Assembly (NCBI RefSeq): GCF_004340785.1
Contig: NZ_SLXS01000001.1
Span: 1,160,636 to 1,224,635 of the forward strand
Length of the DNA stretch: 64,000 bases
Direction of reading: 5' to 3'
Source of the DNA: Tumebacillus sp. BK434
GTDB lineage: Bacteria > Bacillota > Bacilli > Tumebacillales > Tumebacillaceae
Shown piece by piece: positions 17,721 to 25,556 of this stretch. A model generated the notes under the pieces. It had not been told where the DNA came from. It did not search any database and worked only from the letters and a program-made list of their open reading frames with translations. Position numbers and translations under genes: made by a program. Position 1 is the first letter of the stretch. Each line of letters starts with the position of its first letter.

Positions 17721-20126
17721 ATGAAAAAGAGAAATGTTCCAGCTCTTGCCGTTGCCTCTACCCTAGTTCTGTCAATGGCTGCGTTGAGTTCTTTTCCGGT
17801 ATTGGCCGCACCTCCAGAGAAAACAAAAGCGGTGGACCGGCAAGAAAGTGCAAAGATAAATATTTCTGAAAATTCAAAAGGCAAGGAAAAGATCTCATGG
17901 AACACGAAAAAGGACGTTCCGAATTTTGTGTCTGGCAAGCTTTCTTCCCGTGCGGTGCGCTCTGACGCAGATGCGGTGGCCGTATTGGAGGAGAATCGCG
18001 ATCTGTTTCACTTGGATTCGGCGCAGCTGGAGCTGACACCGTTTGCGACGATTCGGGACGAGTATGGACAAGCTTTTAAATTCCGTCAAACGTATAAAGG
18101 CGTGCCGGTGTTCGGGAATGAGCTGATCGTGCATACGGATGCTGCCGGCGCGGTCACGTCGATCAACGGGTACTATGACCCGGTGCTGAAGATTAAAGGC
18201 ATGAAGGTAAAACCTTCGCTGTCTGCCAATCAGGCGATGACGCGGGCGAAGCAGGCCTTGAAGGTCGCCGATGCGGCGCCGTTCGATCTTCAGGAGGCAA
18301 ACTTGGCAGTCTATGAGGCAAGCGAAGGCAAGTATCACCTCGTCTATCTGGTGACGCTGTCGACGTTGGAAGGCACGCCGGTGTATGCGGATGTGTTTGT
18401 CGATGCGCATGACGGTTCGGTTATCGATGTGATCTCGAAGCTGGAACCGGTGGCGGCGGTTGCAGCGGCGACAGGTGTGCTGGATGATGCGAAGACGGTG
18501 AACACCGATCTGCTGGCGGGCTTGTATTACTTAAGCGACACAACGAAGCCGATGTTTGCGACGGGCGGCAAGATCGACACGTATTCGGCCAACTACGGCT
18601 TGTCATTGCCGGGCACGCTGATTTCCAATACGGACAACGTCTGGACGGACAAAGCGGCTGTGGATGCGCACTATTATGCAGGGCTGGTCTATGACTACTA
18701 CTATCGCGAGCATGGTCGCAATTCGTATGACAACAATGGCGCGACGATCAAGTCTACGGTGCATTACAGCGCGAACTACAACAACGCGTTCTGGAACGGC
18801 AGCCAGATGGTGTACGGGGATGGTGACGGGAAGAATTACCTGGCGTTCTCCGGCGCGCTCGATGTGGTCGGTCATGAGCTGACGCATGCGGTGACAACGA
18901 AGACGGCCGGGCTGATCTATCAGGACCAGTCGGGGGCGCTCAGCGAATCATTTTCAGATGTGTTTGGCGAATTGATTGAGAACAAGCCGAACAACAACTG
19001 GCTGGTCGGCGAAGCGATCGTGACTCCCGGTGTGGAAGGAGACGCAATGCGCTCGCTGGCAAATCCGGAGGCGTACAGTCATCCGGATCATATGTCGAAA
19101 TATGTGTATACGTCGGCCGACAACGGTGCGGTGCACACGAACTCGGGAATTCCGAACAAAGCGTTTTATAATGTTGTGACCGCGCCGGGTATGACACAGC
19201 AAAAGGCGGGCAAAGTGTGGTATCGGGCGTTGACGCAGTATTTGACTTCGAAGTCGATCTTTAATGATGCGCGCAATGCGACGCGTCAGGCGGCGATCGA
19301 TCTGTACGGTGCGGGATCGGCAGAAGTGGCTGCGGTGGTGAATGCGTGGGAAAGCGTGGGTGTGAATGACGCGACGGGCGACCCGTTTGAGCCGAACAAC
19401 TCGATGGAATCGGCGTACGCACCGATGATTTCGGACACGACGTACAATGGGCGTATCACGTCGGCGACCGATGAGGACTGGTTTAAGTTCTCGCCGAGCG
19501 CAAACGGCAGTGTGACAGTCGTGTTGAACAATATGGCGTATGATTATGATCTTGCTGTGTATGATGCGAATTCGAATCTGATCGGCCAGTCGATGAACCG
19601 CGGAAATGCGGCGGAGACGGTGGCGTTTAGCGGGACGGCCGGGGCGAACTATTATGTGAAAGTTGTGGGCTATAACGGGGCGCAGAGCTCGACGTCGGTG
19701 TACACTCTGAAAGCGACGTTCCCGACGGTGACGACGAACAAGTGGTTCTATGAGACGCTGCCGATGGATACGCCGCATCCTTATCCGGTGAACTATAACA
19801 ACCGTTATCAGCATACGTACAAGAAGCAAGGTGCGCAGAAGGTGGCACTGCACTTCTCGCGTTTTGAGACGGAACATACGTATGACTATGTGCAGATTCG
19901 TGATAAGAATGACTTGACGATTTATACGTATACCGGGACGTTGGCCGGTTTCTGGGTGACGCTGGATGGCGATGAGGCTTCGGCGATTTTGTTTAGTGAC
20001 AGCTCGGTGACGGCGTTTGGGTATACGATTGATCAGGTGGCTTATTATAATCCGACGGCGATTGTGAGTCCGGGAGTGTTGGCTGGTGAGGTGCGGACGA
20101 CGTTTGAGCACCCGATTGAGGAGTAA
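17721..20126 (+). CDS. Secreted M4 (thermolysin-family) metalloprotease
   Basis: 801-aa preproprotein. Signal peptide about residues 1-30 (ends VLAA); FTP and PepSY-type propeptide to about 245. The M4 catalytic domain follows, with the zinc motif HELTH at 385-389 and the third ligand Glu409 in GALSESFSD. After about residue 555 comes a DPFEPNNS-initiated PPC (pre-peptidase C-terminal) beta domain, then a CUB-like region (HTYDYVQIRDKNDLTIYTYTG). The longer C-terminus, compared with about 550 aa for simple neutral proteases, suggests substrate or surface binding after secretion. Own promoter and terminator. Confidence 0.94.
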   Translation: MKKRNVPALAVASTLVLSMAALSSFPVLAAPPEKTKAVDRQESAKINISENSKGKEKISWNTKKDVPNFVSGKLSSRAVRSDADAVAVLEENRDLFHLDSAQLELTPFATIRDEYGQAFKFRQTYKGVPVFGNELIVHTDAAGAVTSINGYYDPVLKIKGMKVKPSLSANQAMTRAKQALKVADAAPFDLQEANLAVYEASEGKYHLVYLVTLSTLEGTPVYADVFVDAHDGSVIDVISKLEPVAAVAAATGVLDDAKTVNTDLLAGLYYLSDTTKPMFATGGKIDTYSANYGLSLPGTLISNTDNVWTDKAAVDAHYYAGLVYDYYYREHGRNSYDNNGATIKSTVHYSANYNNAFWNGSQMVYGDGDGKNYLAFSGALDVVGHELTHAVTTKTAGLIYQDQSGALSESFSDVFGELIENKPNNNWLVGEAIVTPGVEGDAMRSLANPEAYSHPDHMSKYVYTSADNGAVHTNSGIPNKAFYNVVTAPGMTQQKAGKVWYRALTQYLTSKSIFNDARNATRQAAIDLYGAGSAEVAAVVNAWESVGVNDATGDPFEPNNSMESAYAPMISDTTYNGRITSATDEDWFKFSPSANGSVTVVLNNMAYDYDLAVYDANSNLIGQSMNRGNAAETVAFSGTAGANYYVKVVGYNGAQSSTSVYTLKATFPTVTTNKWFYETLPMDTPHPYPVNYNNRYQHTYKKQGAQKVALHFSRFETEHTYDYVQIRDKNDLTIYTYTGTLAGFWVTLDGDEASAILFSDSSVTAFGYTIDQVAYYNPTAIVSPGVLAGEVRTTFEHPIEE

Positions 20127-20145
20127 GTGAGTGTAAGGCAATGGC

Positions 20146-20177
20146 AAGACCCCCATGCATGCTGCATGGGGGTCTTT
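20146..20177 (+). terminator. Terminator of the M4 protease gene
   Basis: Near-perfect hairpin AAGACCCCCATGC / GCATGGGGGTCTT with a short loop and T4 tail, 20 nt after the stop. From here to 20359 I see nothing but intergenic sequence. Confidence 0.88.
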
Positions 20178-20359
20178 TGGTCGCTGGCTCGGCTTGGGTG
20201 GTCGGGTCCGGGCGGGACATGCTCCGGGTTCACGGTGAAATCTGAACCCTTTGATTGAGTAAAACCTTGTTTATGGAAGGGTATAAGATTTCAATTTCAC
20301 CACTCCGCATATCCCGCCCTCCCCAGAGTTACTTGGGTCGAAGGGCTTCATATCGGGGG

Positions 20360-20677
20360 TTAGAATGTCTTTTTGAGCAGGGTCTTTATTTTTCCGATTT
20401 GGCCGGTGGCCTCGATGTGGACGGTGGTGCCCTGCTCGTAGACTCGATAGCTGTAGCTGCCCTCCCCGAGCGGGACACTTTCTTGCTGGCCCCGCCAAGC
20501 GGGGTTTTGCTGGAGGCGGGATCGCGCGAGATGTAAGGCCGCTTCGGCGAGGTAGTAGGCTTGGTCGGAGCGGGTGAGCTCGGCGGTGATGTGCAGGTCT
20601 TGGGTCGTGAGGGCGAGCTGGGTGCCGAGGAGGAGCAGCGTCAGCAGGAGCAGGCTCACGGGGAGCAGCAGTCTCAT
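20360..20677 (-). CDS. Small pilus-associated membrane protein (ComGG/PilX-like position)
   Basis: 105 aa, last gene of the comG-type operon. A strongly hydrophobic N-terminal segment (MRLLLPVSLLLLTLLLLGTQ) is followed by QAYYLAEAALHLARSRL, the pattern seen after the transmembrane helix in PilX- and ComGG-like minor pilins. It lacks a clear prepilin GF|TLIE cleavage site. Its ATG overlaps the stop of the preceding prepilin gene (ATGA). Confidence 0.75.
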   Translation of the reverse strand: MRLLLPVSLLLLTLLLLGTQLALTTQDLHITAELTRSDQAYYLAEAALHLARSRLQQNPAWRGQQESVPLGEGSYSYRVYEQGTTVHIEATGQIGKIKTLLKKTF

Positions 20678-21126
20678 CGGACGCTCCCCCTCCCCGCCCA
20701 GGTCTGGGTGATGCCGTCGAGGTGGATGGTCAGCAGCCCGCCTTCGCGCTCGGTCGTGAAACGGCAATCGGTGATCTTGGAACCGATGACGGTGGAGCCC
20801 ACCCCGTCTTCGTCTCGCAGGAGCAGTCCGCCGGCGGTGAGCTGGTAGCGGATCAGGCGCCCTTCTCCGTTTCGGAACGCTATGCCGTTGATCTGCGGGG
20901 AAAAATGGCTGCCTTCGCGCACCTCGGCACCCACTCGGTGCAGCAGGACAGAGGTCCTCTGACGCACTTCGATTCGCTCGCTCACATCGCTCCATTGGGC
21001 GGCCAAGGCGATGAACCACGCGGCCAGCACGGGGAGCAGCAACCCGGCGATGGCGAGCGACATCACCAGCTCCAACAATGTGATCCCGCGCTGATCATGG
21101 ATGATAGGTCGCCCACGTCTGTTCAC
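20674..21126 (-). CDS. Prepilin-type protein, GspJ/ComGF-like
   Basis: 150 aa from the GTG at 21126, which follows GGAGAGGGGG. Class III signal: basic leader ending in DQRG, then ITLLELVMSLAIAGLLLPVL, giving the G|ITLLE cleavage site with Glu5. The C-terminal part (RYQLTAGGLLLRDEDGVG) resembles minor pseudopilins of the GspJ/ComGF type. It overlaps the preceding gene by 32 nt; processing would need the prepilin peptidase encoded at 52 kb. Confidence 0.82.
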   Translation of the reverse strand: MNRRGRPIIHDQRGITLLELVMSLAIAGLLLPVLAAWFIALAAQWSDVSERIEVRQRTSVLLHRVGAEVREGSHFSPQINGIAFRNGEGRLIRYQLTAGGLLLRDEDGVGSTVIGSKITDCRFTTEREGGLLTIHLDGITQTWAGRGSVR

Positions 21127-21451
21127 GGGTCCGCCCCCTCTCCTGCCACGTGTAGGTGAGAGTAACCCGATACAAACCACCCTCGGGAAGGATCGTGATC
21201 TGCTCGGTGATCTGGCTGCCTTGGCTTTCCAGATGGAAAGTGTCGTCACGGGGTACGACATGCGTTTCTGCTCGCAAGCGCTCGAGTTTGGCGGTCGCTT
21301 GCCGGGTCAGTTCGGTCTGTAAGGCAGACTGCCGCTCGCTGGCAAGGCTGGTTTGCCAGAGCGTTGCCGCGAGCAGCACGGTAAGCGACGTGATCACCAC
21401 GGCACACAGCGACTCGATCAAAGTGAAACCCTGTTCGTTTTGGGACATCAT
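21095..21451 (-). CDS. Prepilin-type protein, GspI/ComGE-like
   Basis: 118 aa with a leader ending NEQG and the cleavage site G|FTLIE, then a hydrophobic helix (SLCAVVITSLTVLLAATLW). By position and size it corresponds to ComGE or a GspI-like minor pilin. The start ATG at 21451 (ATGATG) overlaps the upstream stop by 4 nt, indicating translational coupling. Confidence 0.82.
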   Translation of the reverse strand: MMSQNEQGFTLIESLCAVVITSLTVLLAATLWQTSLASERQSALQTELTRQATAKLERLRAETHVVPRDDTFHLESQGSQITEQITILPEGGLYRVTLTYTWQERGRTREQTWATYHP

Positions 21452-21909
21452 GGCAGCACTCCATCGTGTGCGATATGGCCGCTGACCGGGTAGATTTTGA
21501 TGTCCGCTTGCTGTCCGACGCCGTTTACCAGGCGGATGCTTCCGCTGCCCGTGGCTCTGGTCGGACCGAAGACTAAGGTCGCGACTGCGTTTTCGATGTA
21601 GCCGAGGCGGTAGGCGACCCGTGATGGAAGTTGCTGCTGCTGCAGGAACACACCTTGTTCCCACAAGGTGTAGCGGGGCGTGAAGCGGTTGAACCTCACT
21701 TCGTGTTCATCACCATGCACTCGGGCGCTGACTTGCGCACGCCGTAATTCGGTGGTGACGAGATGGCTTGCCGTGTCCAGTTCGAAGCGCTGGTAAAGCC
21801 GGTTGACAGCCGGGATCAGGAGCGTGAACAGAACACCGATGATGGAGAGGACGAGAAGCAGTTCCAGCAGGGTATGCCCTGCTTCGCTGCGCCGTTGTCG
21901 GCAGCTCAT
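21448..21909 (-). CDS. Prepilin-type protein, GspH/ComGD-like
   Basis: 153 aa. Leader MSCRQRRSEAG is followed by HTLLELLLVLSIIGVLFTLL, a GspH-type variant of the prepilin motif (G|HTLLE). The C-terminal half is beta-rich and suits a minor pilin head. Its ATG overlaps the comGC-like stop (ATGA). Confidence 0.83.
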   Translation of the reverse strand: MSCRQRRSEAGHTLLELLLVLSIIGVLFTLLIPAVNRLYQRFELDTASHLVTTELRRAQVSARVHGDEHEVRFNRFTPRYTLWEQGVFLQQQQLPSRVAYRLGYIENAVATLVFGPTRATGSGSIRLVNGVGQQADIKIYPVSGHIAHDGVLP

Positions 21910-22280
21910 CGGCCGAGCGCTCCGTGCACCGGGCAGTCGACGGCGACGCTTTTGCCGTCTGCGGCTGCGGTGAGCTCGTACGTGCCGCCGCCGGGACAGG
22001 TCGGGAGGCTTTGCAGATAGCCGCGATCGACCAGTTGTTTCAATCGTTCGGCGTCGGTTGCGCCTGCCGGGTAGCTGTTTTCGATCAGGTAATAGTTCTC
22101 GAGCTGCGCACGCAGCAGACGCTGGTTGCCTTCGCAAGTGACCTTTTGCGCTTTTTCTCCGGTGCCGCGCAAATTTGGCAGGGCGATGGCGATCAAAATG
22201 GAGATGACAAAGACGACCACCGCCAGCTCAATCAGGGTAAAACCTTGTTGACTGCGCAGCAGCTTGATCCATTTTTGCAT
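21906..22280 (-). CDS. comGC: Major competence pseudopilin ComGC
   Basis: 124 aa from the ATG at 22280. I prefer this over the ATG at 22289, because GAGAGG directly abuts the latter but sits 9 nt before the former. Prepilin site QQG|FTLIELAVVVFVISILI with Glu5, then a small globular part with a Cys pair (TCEGN and TCPGG) plus a C-terminal Cys (VDCPVHG). ComGC is the main subunit of the DNA-uptake pseudopilus. Confidence 0.88.
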   Translation of the reverse strand: MQKWIKLLRSQQGFTLIELAVVVFVISILIAIALPNLRGTGEKAQKVTCEGNQRLLRAQLENYYLIENSYPAGATDAERLKQLVDRGYLQSLPTCPGGGTYELTAAADGKSVAVDCPVHGALGR

Positions 22281-22323
22281 CGAACTCATCCTCTCGTGTA
22301 TGAAGTTGTGTATGAACTTGCCG

Positions 22324-23349
22324 TTAAATCGATTGAATCAGGTTGAGCATCGGCCACATCATCAGCAGGGCCACCAGACCGACAAACAGCCCGGCGATCA
22401 GGAGCAGGATTGGCTCCAGCGCTTTGATCATCAAGCTCATCAACTGCCGGCGCTGCTCGGCCAGTTCGCGTTCGACCGCCAGCAGGGCCCGCGAAAGCTC
22501 GCCCGTCACTTCGGCCACGCCGATCGCCAGCGGCAGGGCGGCATCGAGCTGCTCGCATTCGACCGCATCACCGAGCGGGCTGCCCTGCAGCACTTTGTCA
22601 CGAATGCGCACACAAGCGCTGCGATTCTCCTCACGCAGAGGAAGACGCTCCTGCACGTAGAGCGCCTGCACGAGCGGCACGCCTCCGTCGAGAAGCAGGC
22701 CGAGCGTCGCCACCCATTCGTGGGTGCGCTCCACGAGCAGCAGACGGCGTAGAAACGGCACTCGCTCCAGCTTGGGCAACAAGGAAGAAGTGCCCCTCCC
22801 TTTCTTGCTTCCCGCCTTCCACGCCATGCTGGTGCCGAGTGCCGCAAACAGGGCTCCCAGCAACAGCGGATAGGCTTCGCTCAAGCCAAACAGCAACCGG
22901 GTCGCGCCCTGTACTTCCAGCCCCATGCCGGCGTATAGCTCGGCAAAACGCGGCACGACGACACCAAACAGAAACAGCGAGAGGAAGACGAGCACCGCCC
23001 CGACCAGCAGCGGATAGAGCATCGCCTGTCTGCGCTCGCGGCGCCATTTGACCTGCTCGGCACAATAGTCGGCCGAGCGAAGCAGACTGCCGGCCAGATC
23101 GCCGCCGTGCTCGCCGACTTCGACCAGCGCTTGCATCATCAAAGGCGCTTCGCCCCGTTTTATCGAGTCGGACAGCGGATGGCCGGCCTGCAGGCGAAGC
23201 TGCACCTCCTCGTACCAGGCGCGCTCTTTGGCGCTGCCGCGTGCCGCCAGGAAGGCCAGCGCTTCCAAAAGCGGCACGCCGCCGTGCAACAGCCGGGCCA
23301 ACCGTCCGGCAAACGCTCCCCATGCGGCGATGTCGAAGCGCGTGTTCAT
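22324..23349 (-). CDS. comGB: Pilus assembly platform protein ComGB (PilC/GspF family)
   Basis: 341-aa polytopic membrane protein of the GspF family. It has two homologous cytoplasmic helical repeats (FAGRLARLLHGGVPLLEAL near the N-terminus and EWVATLGLLLDGGVPLVQAL in the middle), each followed by membrane helices (LLVGAVLVFLSLFLFGVVV; PILLLIAGLFVGLVALLMMW). It anchors the pilus in the membrane and couples to the ATPase. Start ATG overlaps the comGA stop (ATGA). Confidence 0.9.
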   Translation of the reverse strand: MNTRFDIAAWGAFAGRLARLLHGGVPLLEALAFLAARGSAKERAWYEEVQLRLQAGHPLSDSIKRGEAPLMMQALVEVGEHGGDLAGSLLRSADYCAEQVKWRRERRQAMLYPLLVGAVLVFLSLFLFGVVVPRFAELYAGMGLEVQGATRLLFGLSEAYPLLLGALFAALGTSMAWKAGSKKGRGTSSLLPKLERVPFLRRLLLVERTHEWVATLGLLLDGGVPLVQALYVQERLPLREENRSACVRIRDKVLQGSPLGDAVECEQLDAALPLAIGVAEVTGELSRALLAVERELAEQRRQLMSLMIKALEPILLLIAGLFVGLVALLMMWPMLNLIQSI

Positions 23350-24398
23350 GACAGCCCCCGCTCGCCGATGATCCGGTCGTAGGTCTCCTCGTCGATCTCC
23401 CCGCGATCCAGCCAGTCGCAAAGCACATCGGGCAGCAGTCGCACACCCGTTTTTTTGGCGCGCGCGGTCAACTCCGCTGCATCCGCTTTTTGATACAGGC
23501 CTTGGCGGATCAGATCGCTCATCGGCAGGCATTCGAAGACCGCCTTGCGCCCGTCACTCGTCTCGACGAGGCGCTGACCGACCACGCCGCGCAAAGCGGT
23601 GGCCACGACTTGCGGCGGCACGCCTAAGTCGATCAGGCGCAGGAGCGCGCTGACCGCGCTTTCGCTGTGCAGGGAGGTCAGCACGAGGTGTCCGGTCAGC
23701 GCCGCTCTCGCCGCCACCTCCGCCGATTCTTCATCGCGGATCTCCCCGATCATCAGAATGTCCGGGTCCTGCCTGAGCACGGAACGCAGCGCCACGCCAA
23801 AGGACAGCCCTGTGCGCGGCGCGATCTCCACCTGATTGATGCCGGGGAGTTTGACTTCGACCGGATGTTCGAGGCTGGACAGGTTCAGGCCGGTCGCAGC
23901 GCGCTCCTGCATCGCCGCATACAGCGTGGTCGTCTTGCCCGATCCGGTCGGCCCGGTGATCAGCACCAGGCCGTGCCGCGCTTCAATCCACGAGTTGAAC
24001 AGCCTGCGCTGCCTCGGGTCCATGCCCAGCTCATTCAGACTGCGCCGCGCCCGGTTTTGCAGCAGCCGCAGGGCCAGTTTCTCGCCATGCACCGTCGGCA
24101 GTGAGGAGACGCGCACGTCCACCAGTTCCCCGTCCGGCGCTTGCAGTTGAAAGCTGCCGTCTTGGGGCAGGCGTTTCTCAGCGATGTCCATCCGCGCTTG
24201 CAGTTTGATTCTGGATACCGTCTGCTCCAAGCTTCCGTCCGGAGCGGCCCAGGGCTCCAATTTCCCGTTCACCCGCACCCGCAGTTGACAGCCGCCGTCC
24301 GCCCCCGGCTCGATGTGCACATCGCTCGCCCCCTCCCGATAGGCAAGGGTAAGCAGATGCTCTAAGCGGTCTGTCGTGACAACTTGTTCGTCATTCAT
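23346..24398 (-). CDS. comGA: Pilus/DNA-uptake assembly ATPase ComGA (PulE family)
   Basis: 350 aa from the ATG at 24398 (AAAGGAG 11 nt upstream). Secretion-type hexameric ATPase: N-terminal YREGASDVHIEP, Walker A GPTGSGKT at 149-156, Asp box, Walker B ILMIGEIRD and the His box LTGHLVLTSLHS. It powers pseudopilus assembly for transformation. First gene of a seven-gene operon with overlapping junctions (comGA-GB-GC and four pilin-type genes). I found no convincing ComK box upstream, so regulation is open. Confidence 0.9.
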   Translation of the reverse strand: MNDEQVVTTDRLEHLLTLAYREGASDVHIEPGADGGCQLRVRVNGKLEPWAAPDGSLEQTVSRIKLQARMDIAEKRLPQDGSFQLQAPDGELVDVRVSSLPTVHGEKLALRLLQNRARRSLNELGMDPRQRRLFNSWIEARHGLVLITGPTGSGKTTTLYAAMQERAATGLNLSSLEHPVEVKLPGINQVEIAPRTGLSFGVALRSVLRQDPDILMIGEIRDEESAEVAARAALTGHLVLTSLHSESAVSALLRLIDLGVPPQVVATALRGVVGQRLVETSDGRKAVFECLPMSDLIRQGLYQKADAAELTARAKKTGVRLLPDVLCDWLDRGEIDEETYDRIIGERGLS

Positions 24399-24536
24399 GT
24401 GTCTGTGAACTCCTTTTGCTAGATTGCGGATGCGCATCCATGTCACCTGTTGTACCACTAACCTTTCGCGTGAATAAAGTGTTTTTCGGAATACAATTTT
24501 ACTGAAATGGAAATTGTAAAGCGTTGATGACCTGCG

Positions 24537-24563
24537 AGCAGCGGGGTCTTTTGTCCCGCTGCT
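24537..24563. repeat. Hairpin-forming inverted repeat upstream of comGA
   Basis: AGCAGCGGG / CCCGCTGCT with a 9-nt T-rich loop. There is no T tail on either side, so it is not an obvious terminator; it lies in the 24399-24660 intergenic stretch, 140 nt before comGA. Confidence 0.45.
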
Positions 24564-24617
24564 GGCAAACTCTGAAATATTTTTACGAAATTAGCAGGAA
24601 TCCCGACATCGAAACAG

Positions 24618-24659
24618 AAAAGGGTAGGAGCCTCGGCATCCTCATGCCTGCTCCTACCC
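24618..24659 (-). terminator. Terminator of the metallophosphoesterase gene
   Basis: Minus-strand GGGTAGGAGC / GCTCCTACCC stem with an 18-nt inner part that pairs further, followed by TTTT, two bases after the stop codon. Confidence 0.8.
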
Positions 24660-24660
24660 G

Positions 24661-25479
24661 CTACGCCTCGCCTTTCACCTGCAAGACACTCACCTGACTC
24701 CGATTGAGAAAACGCACCGGTATCCCGCTCGTTCCCAACCCGCTGTCGATGTGCATGACCGTCCCTTCCGGCAAGTGAAACGTCCCTTTGTCATACTTCG
24801 GAAAATACCCCTGCCCCGGCGCCACCACCGCTCCCACGAATGGAAAGCGCACCTGTCCCCCGTGCGTATGCCCGGCCAAGATCAGATCGGCCTGAAACGC
24901 CTGTGACTTGCGGATGATCATCGGATCATGCGCGAGCAGCAGCGCGAACCGCCCGCCCCTTTCGACCCCTTGGAACGCTTCGCCCAAGCGATCCCGCTTC
25001 GTATGCGGGTCATCCACGCCCACGATGATCATCTCCATGCCCCGGATCGTAAGTTCAACGCTTCTGTTGCACAGCACGTGCACATCCCGCGCGCGCAAGC
25101 CCTCCGCCAGCTCCCGGTACCTCCGATGCTCCCAGTCGTTGTTGCCCGACACGAAGTACAGATGCGGGCAGGCTGCCCGCAGTTTCTCGATCACGCGATA
25201 GACGCGGTGGAAATCGGCTTCCTGTCCGTTGATCAGGTCGCCGGTGATCGCCACCAGATCGGGCAGCGTCGCGATGAGCCGCTCCAGAAACCGGTCATTC
25301 AGATGCATGTTATGCAGGTCTGTCACCTGCAGAATGCGCAGTTCCTGCCCACCGGACAGCCCCTTACACGTCACTTCCACATCTGCGATCTTGGGAAAAC
25401 GTGTCTCCACGATCACGTCGCCAAGCACCAGAATGACCAGCACCGCTAAAATCAGCAGCAGGATGATACCGATCGTCAT
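24661..25479 (-). CDS. Membrane-anchored metallophosphoesterase (YkuE/YaeI-like)
   Basis: 272 aa from the ATG at 25479, with AAAGGA 9 nt upstream; a TTG two codons earlier is too close to it. One N-terminal membrane helix (IGIILLLILAVLVILVLGDV) is followed by a calcineurin-like phosphoesterase domain: VTDLHN, GDLING, GNNDW, LAHDP and AGHTHGGQ carry the dinuclear metal ligands. Relatives act on UDP-diacylglucosamine-like lipids or are extracytoplasmic phosphatases. Own terminator; monocistronic. Confidence 0.9.
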   Translation of the reverse strand: MTIGIILLLILAVLVILVLGDVIVETRFPKIADVEVTCKGLSGGQELRILQVTDLHNMHLNDRFLERLIATLPDLVAITGDLINGQEADFHRVYRVIEKLRAACPHLYFVSGNNDWEHRRYRELAEGLRARDVHVLCNRSVELTIRGMEMIIVGVDDPHTKRDRLGEAFQGVERGGRFALLLAHDPMIIRKSQAFQADLILAGHTHGGQVRFPFVGAVVAPGQGYFPKYDKGTFHLPEGTVMHIDSGLGTSGIPVRFLNRSQVSVLQVKGEA

Positions 25480-25556
25480 CTCCAACGTTCCTTTCTGTGA
25501 CGAAGCAGGAGCCCTGCAACGGTTGCTGCACGGCTCCAGTGCTTCTTATGTTGTGC

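Noticed and set aside
24440..24520. Possible ComK box upstream of comGA
   Set aside because: AT-rich blocks are present, but none gives AAAA-N5-TTTT pairs at the accepted spacings.
24537..24563. Intrinsic terminator upstream of comGA
   Set aside because: The stem is good, but there is no T tract on either strand, so it is listed only as an inverted repeat.
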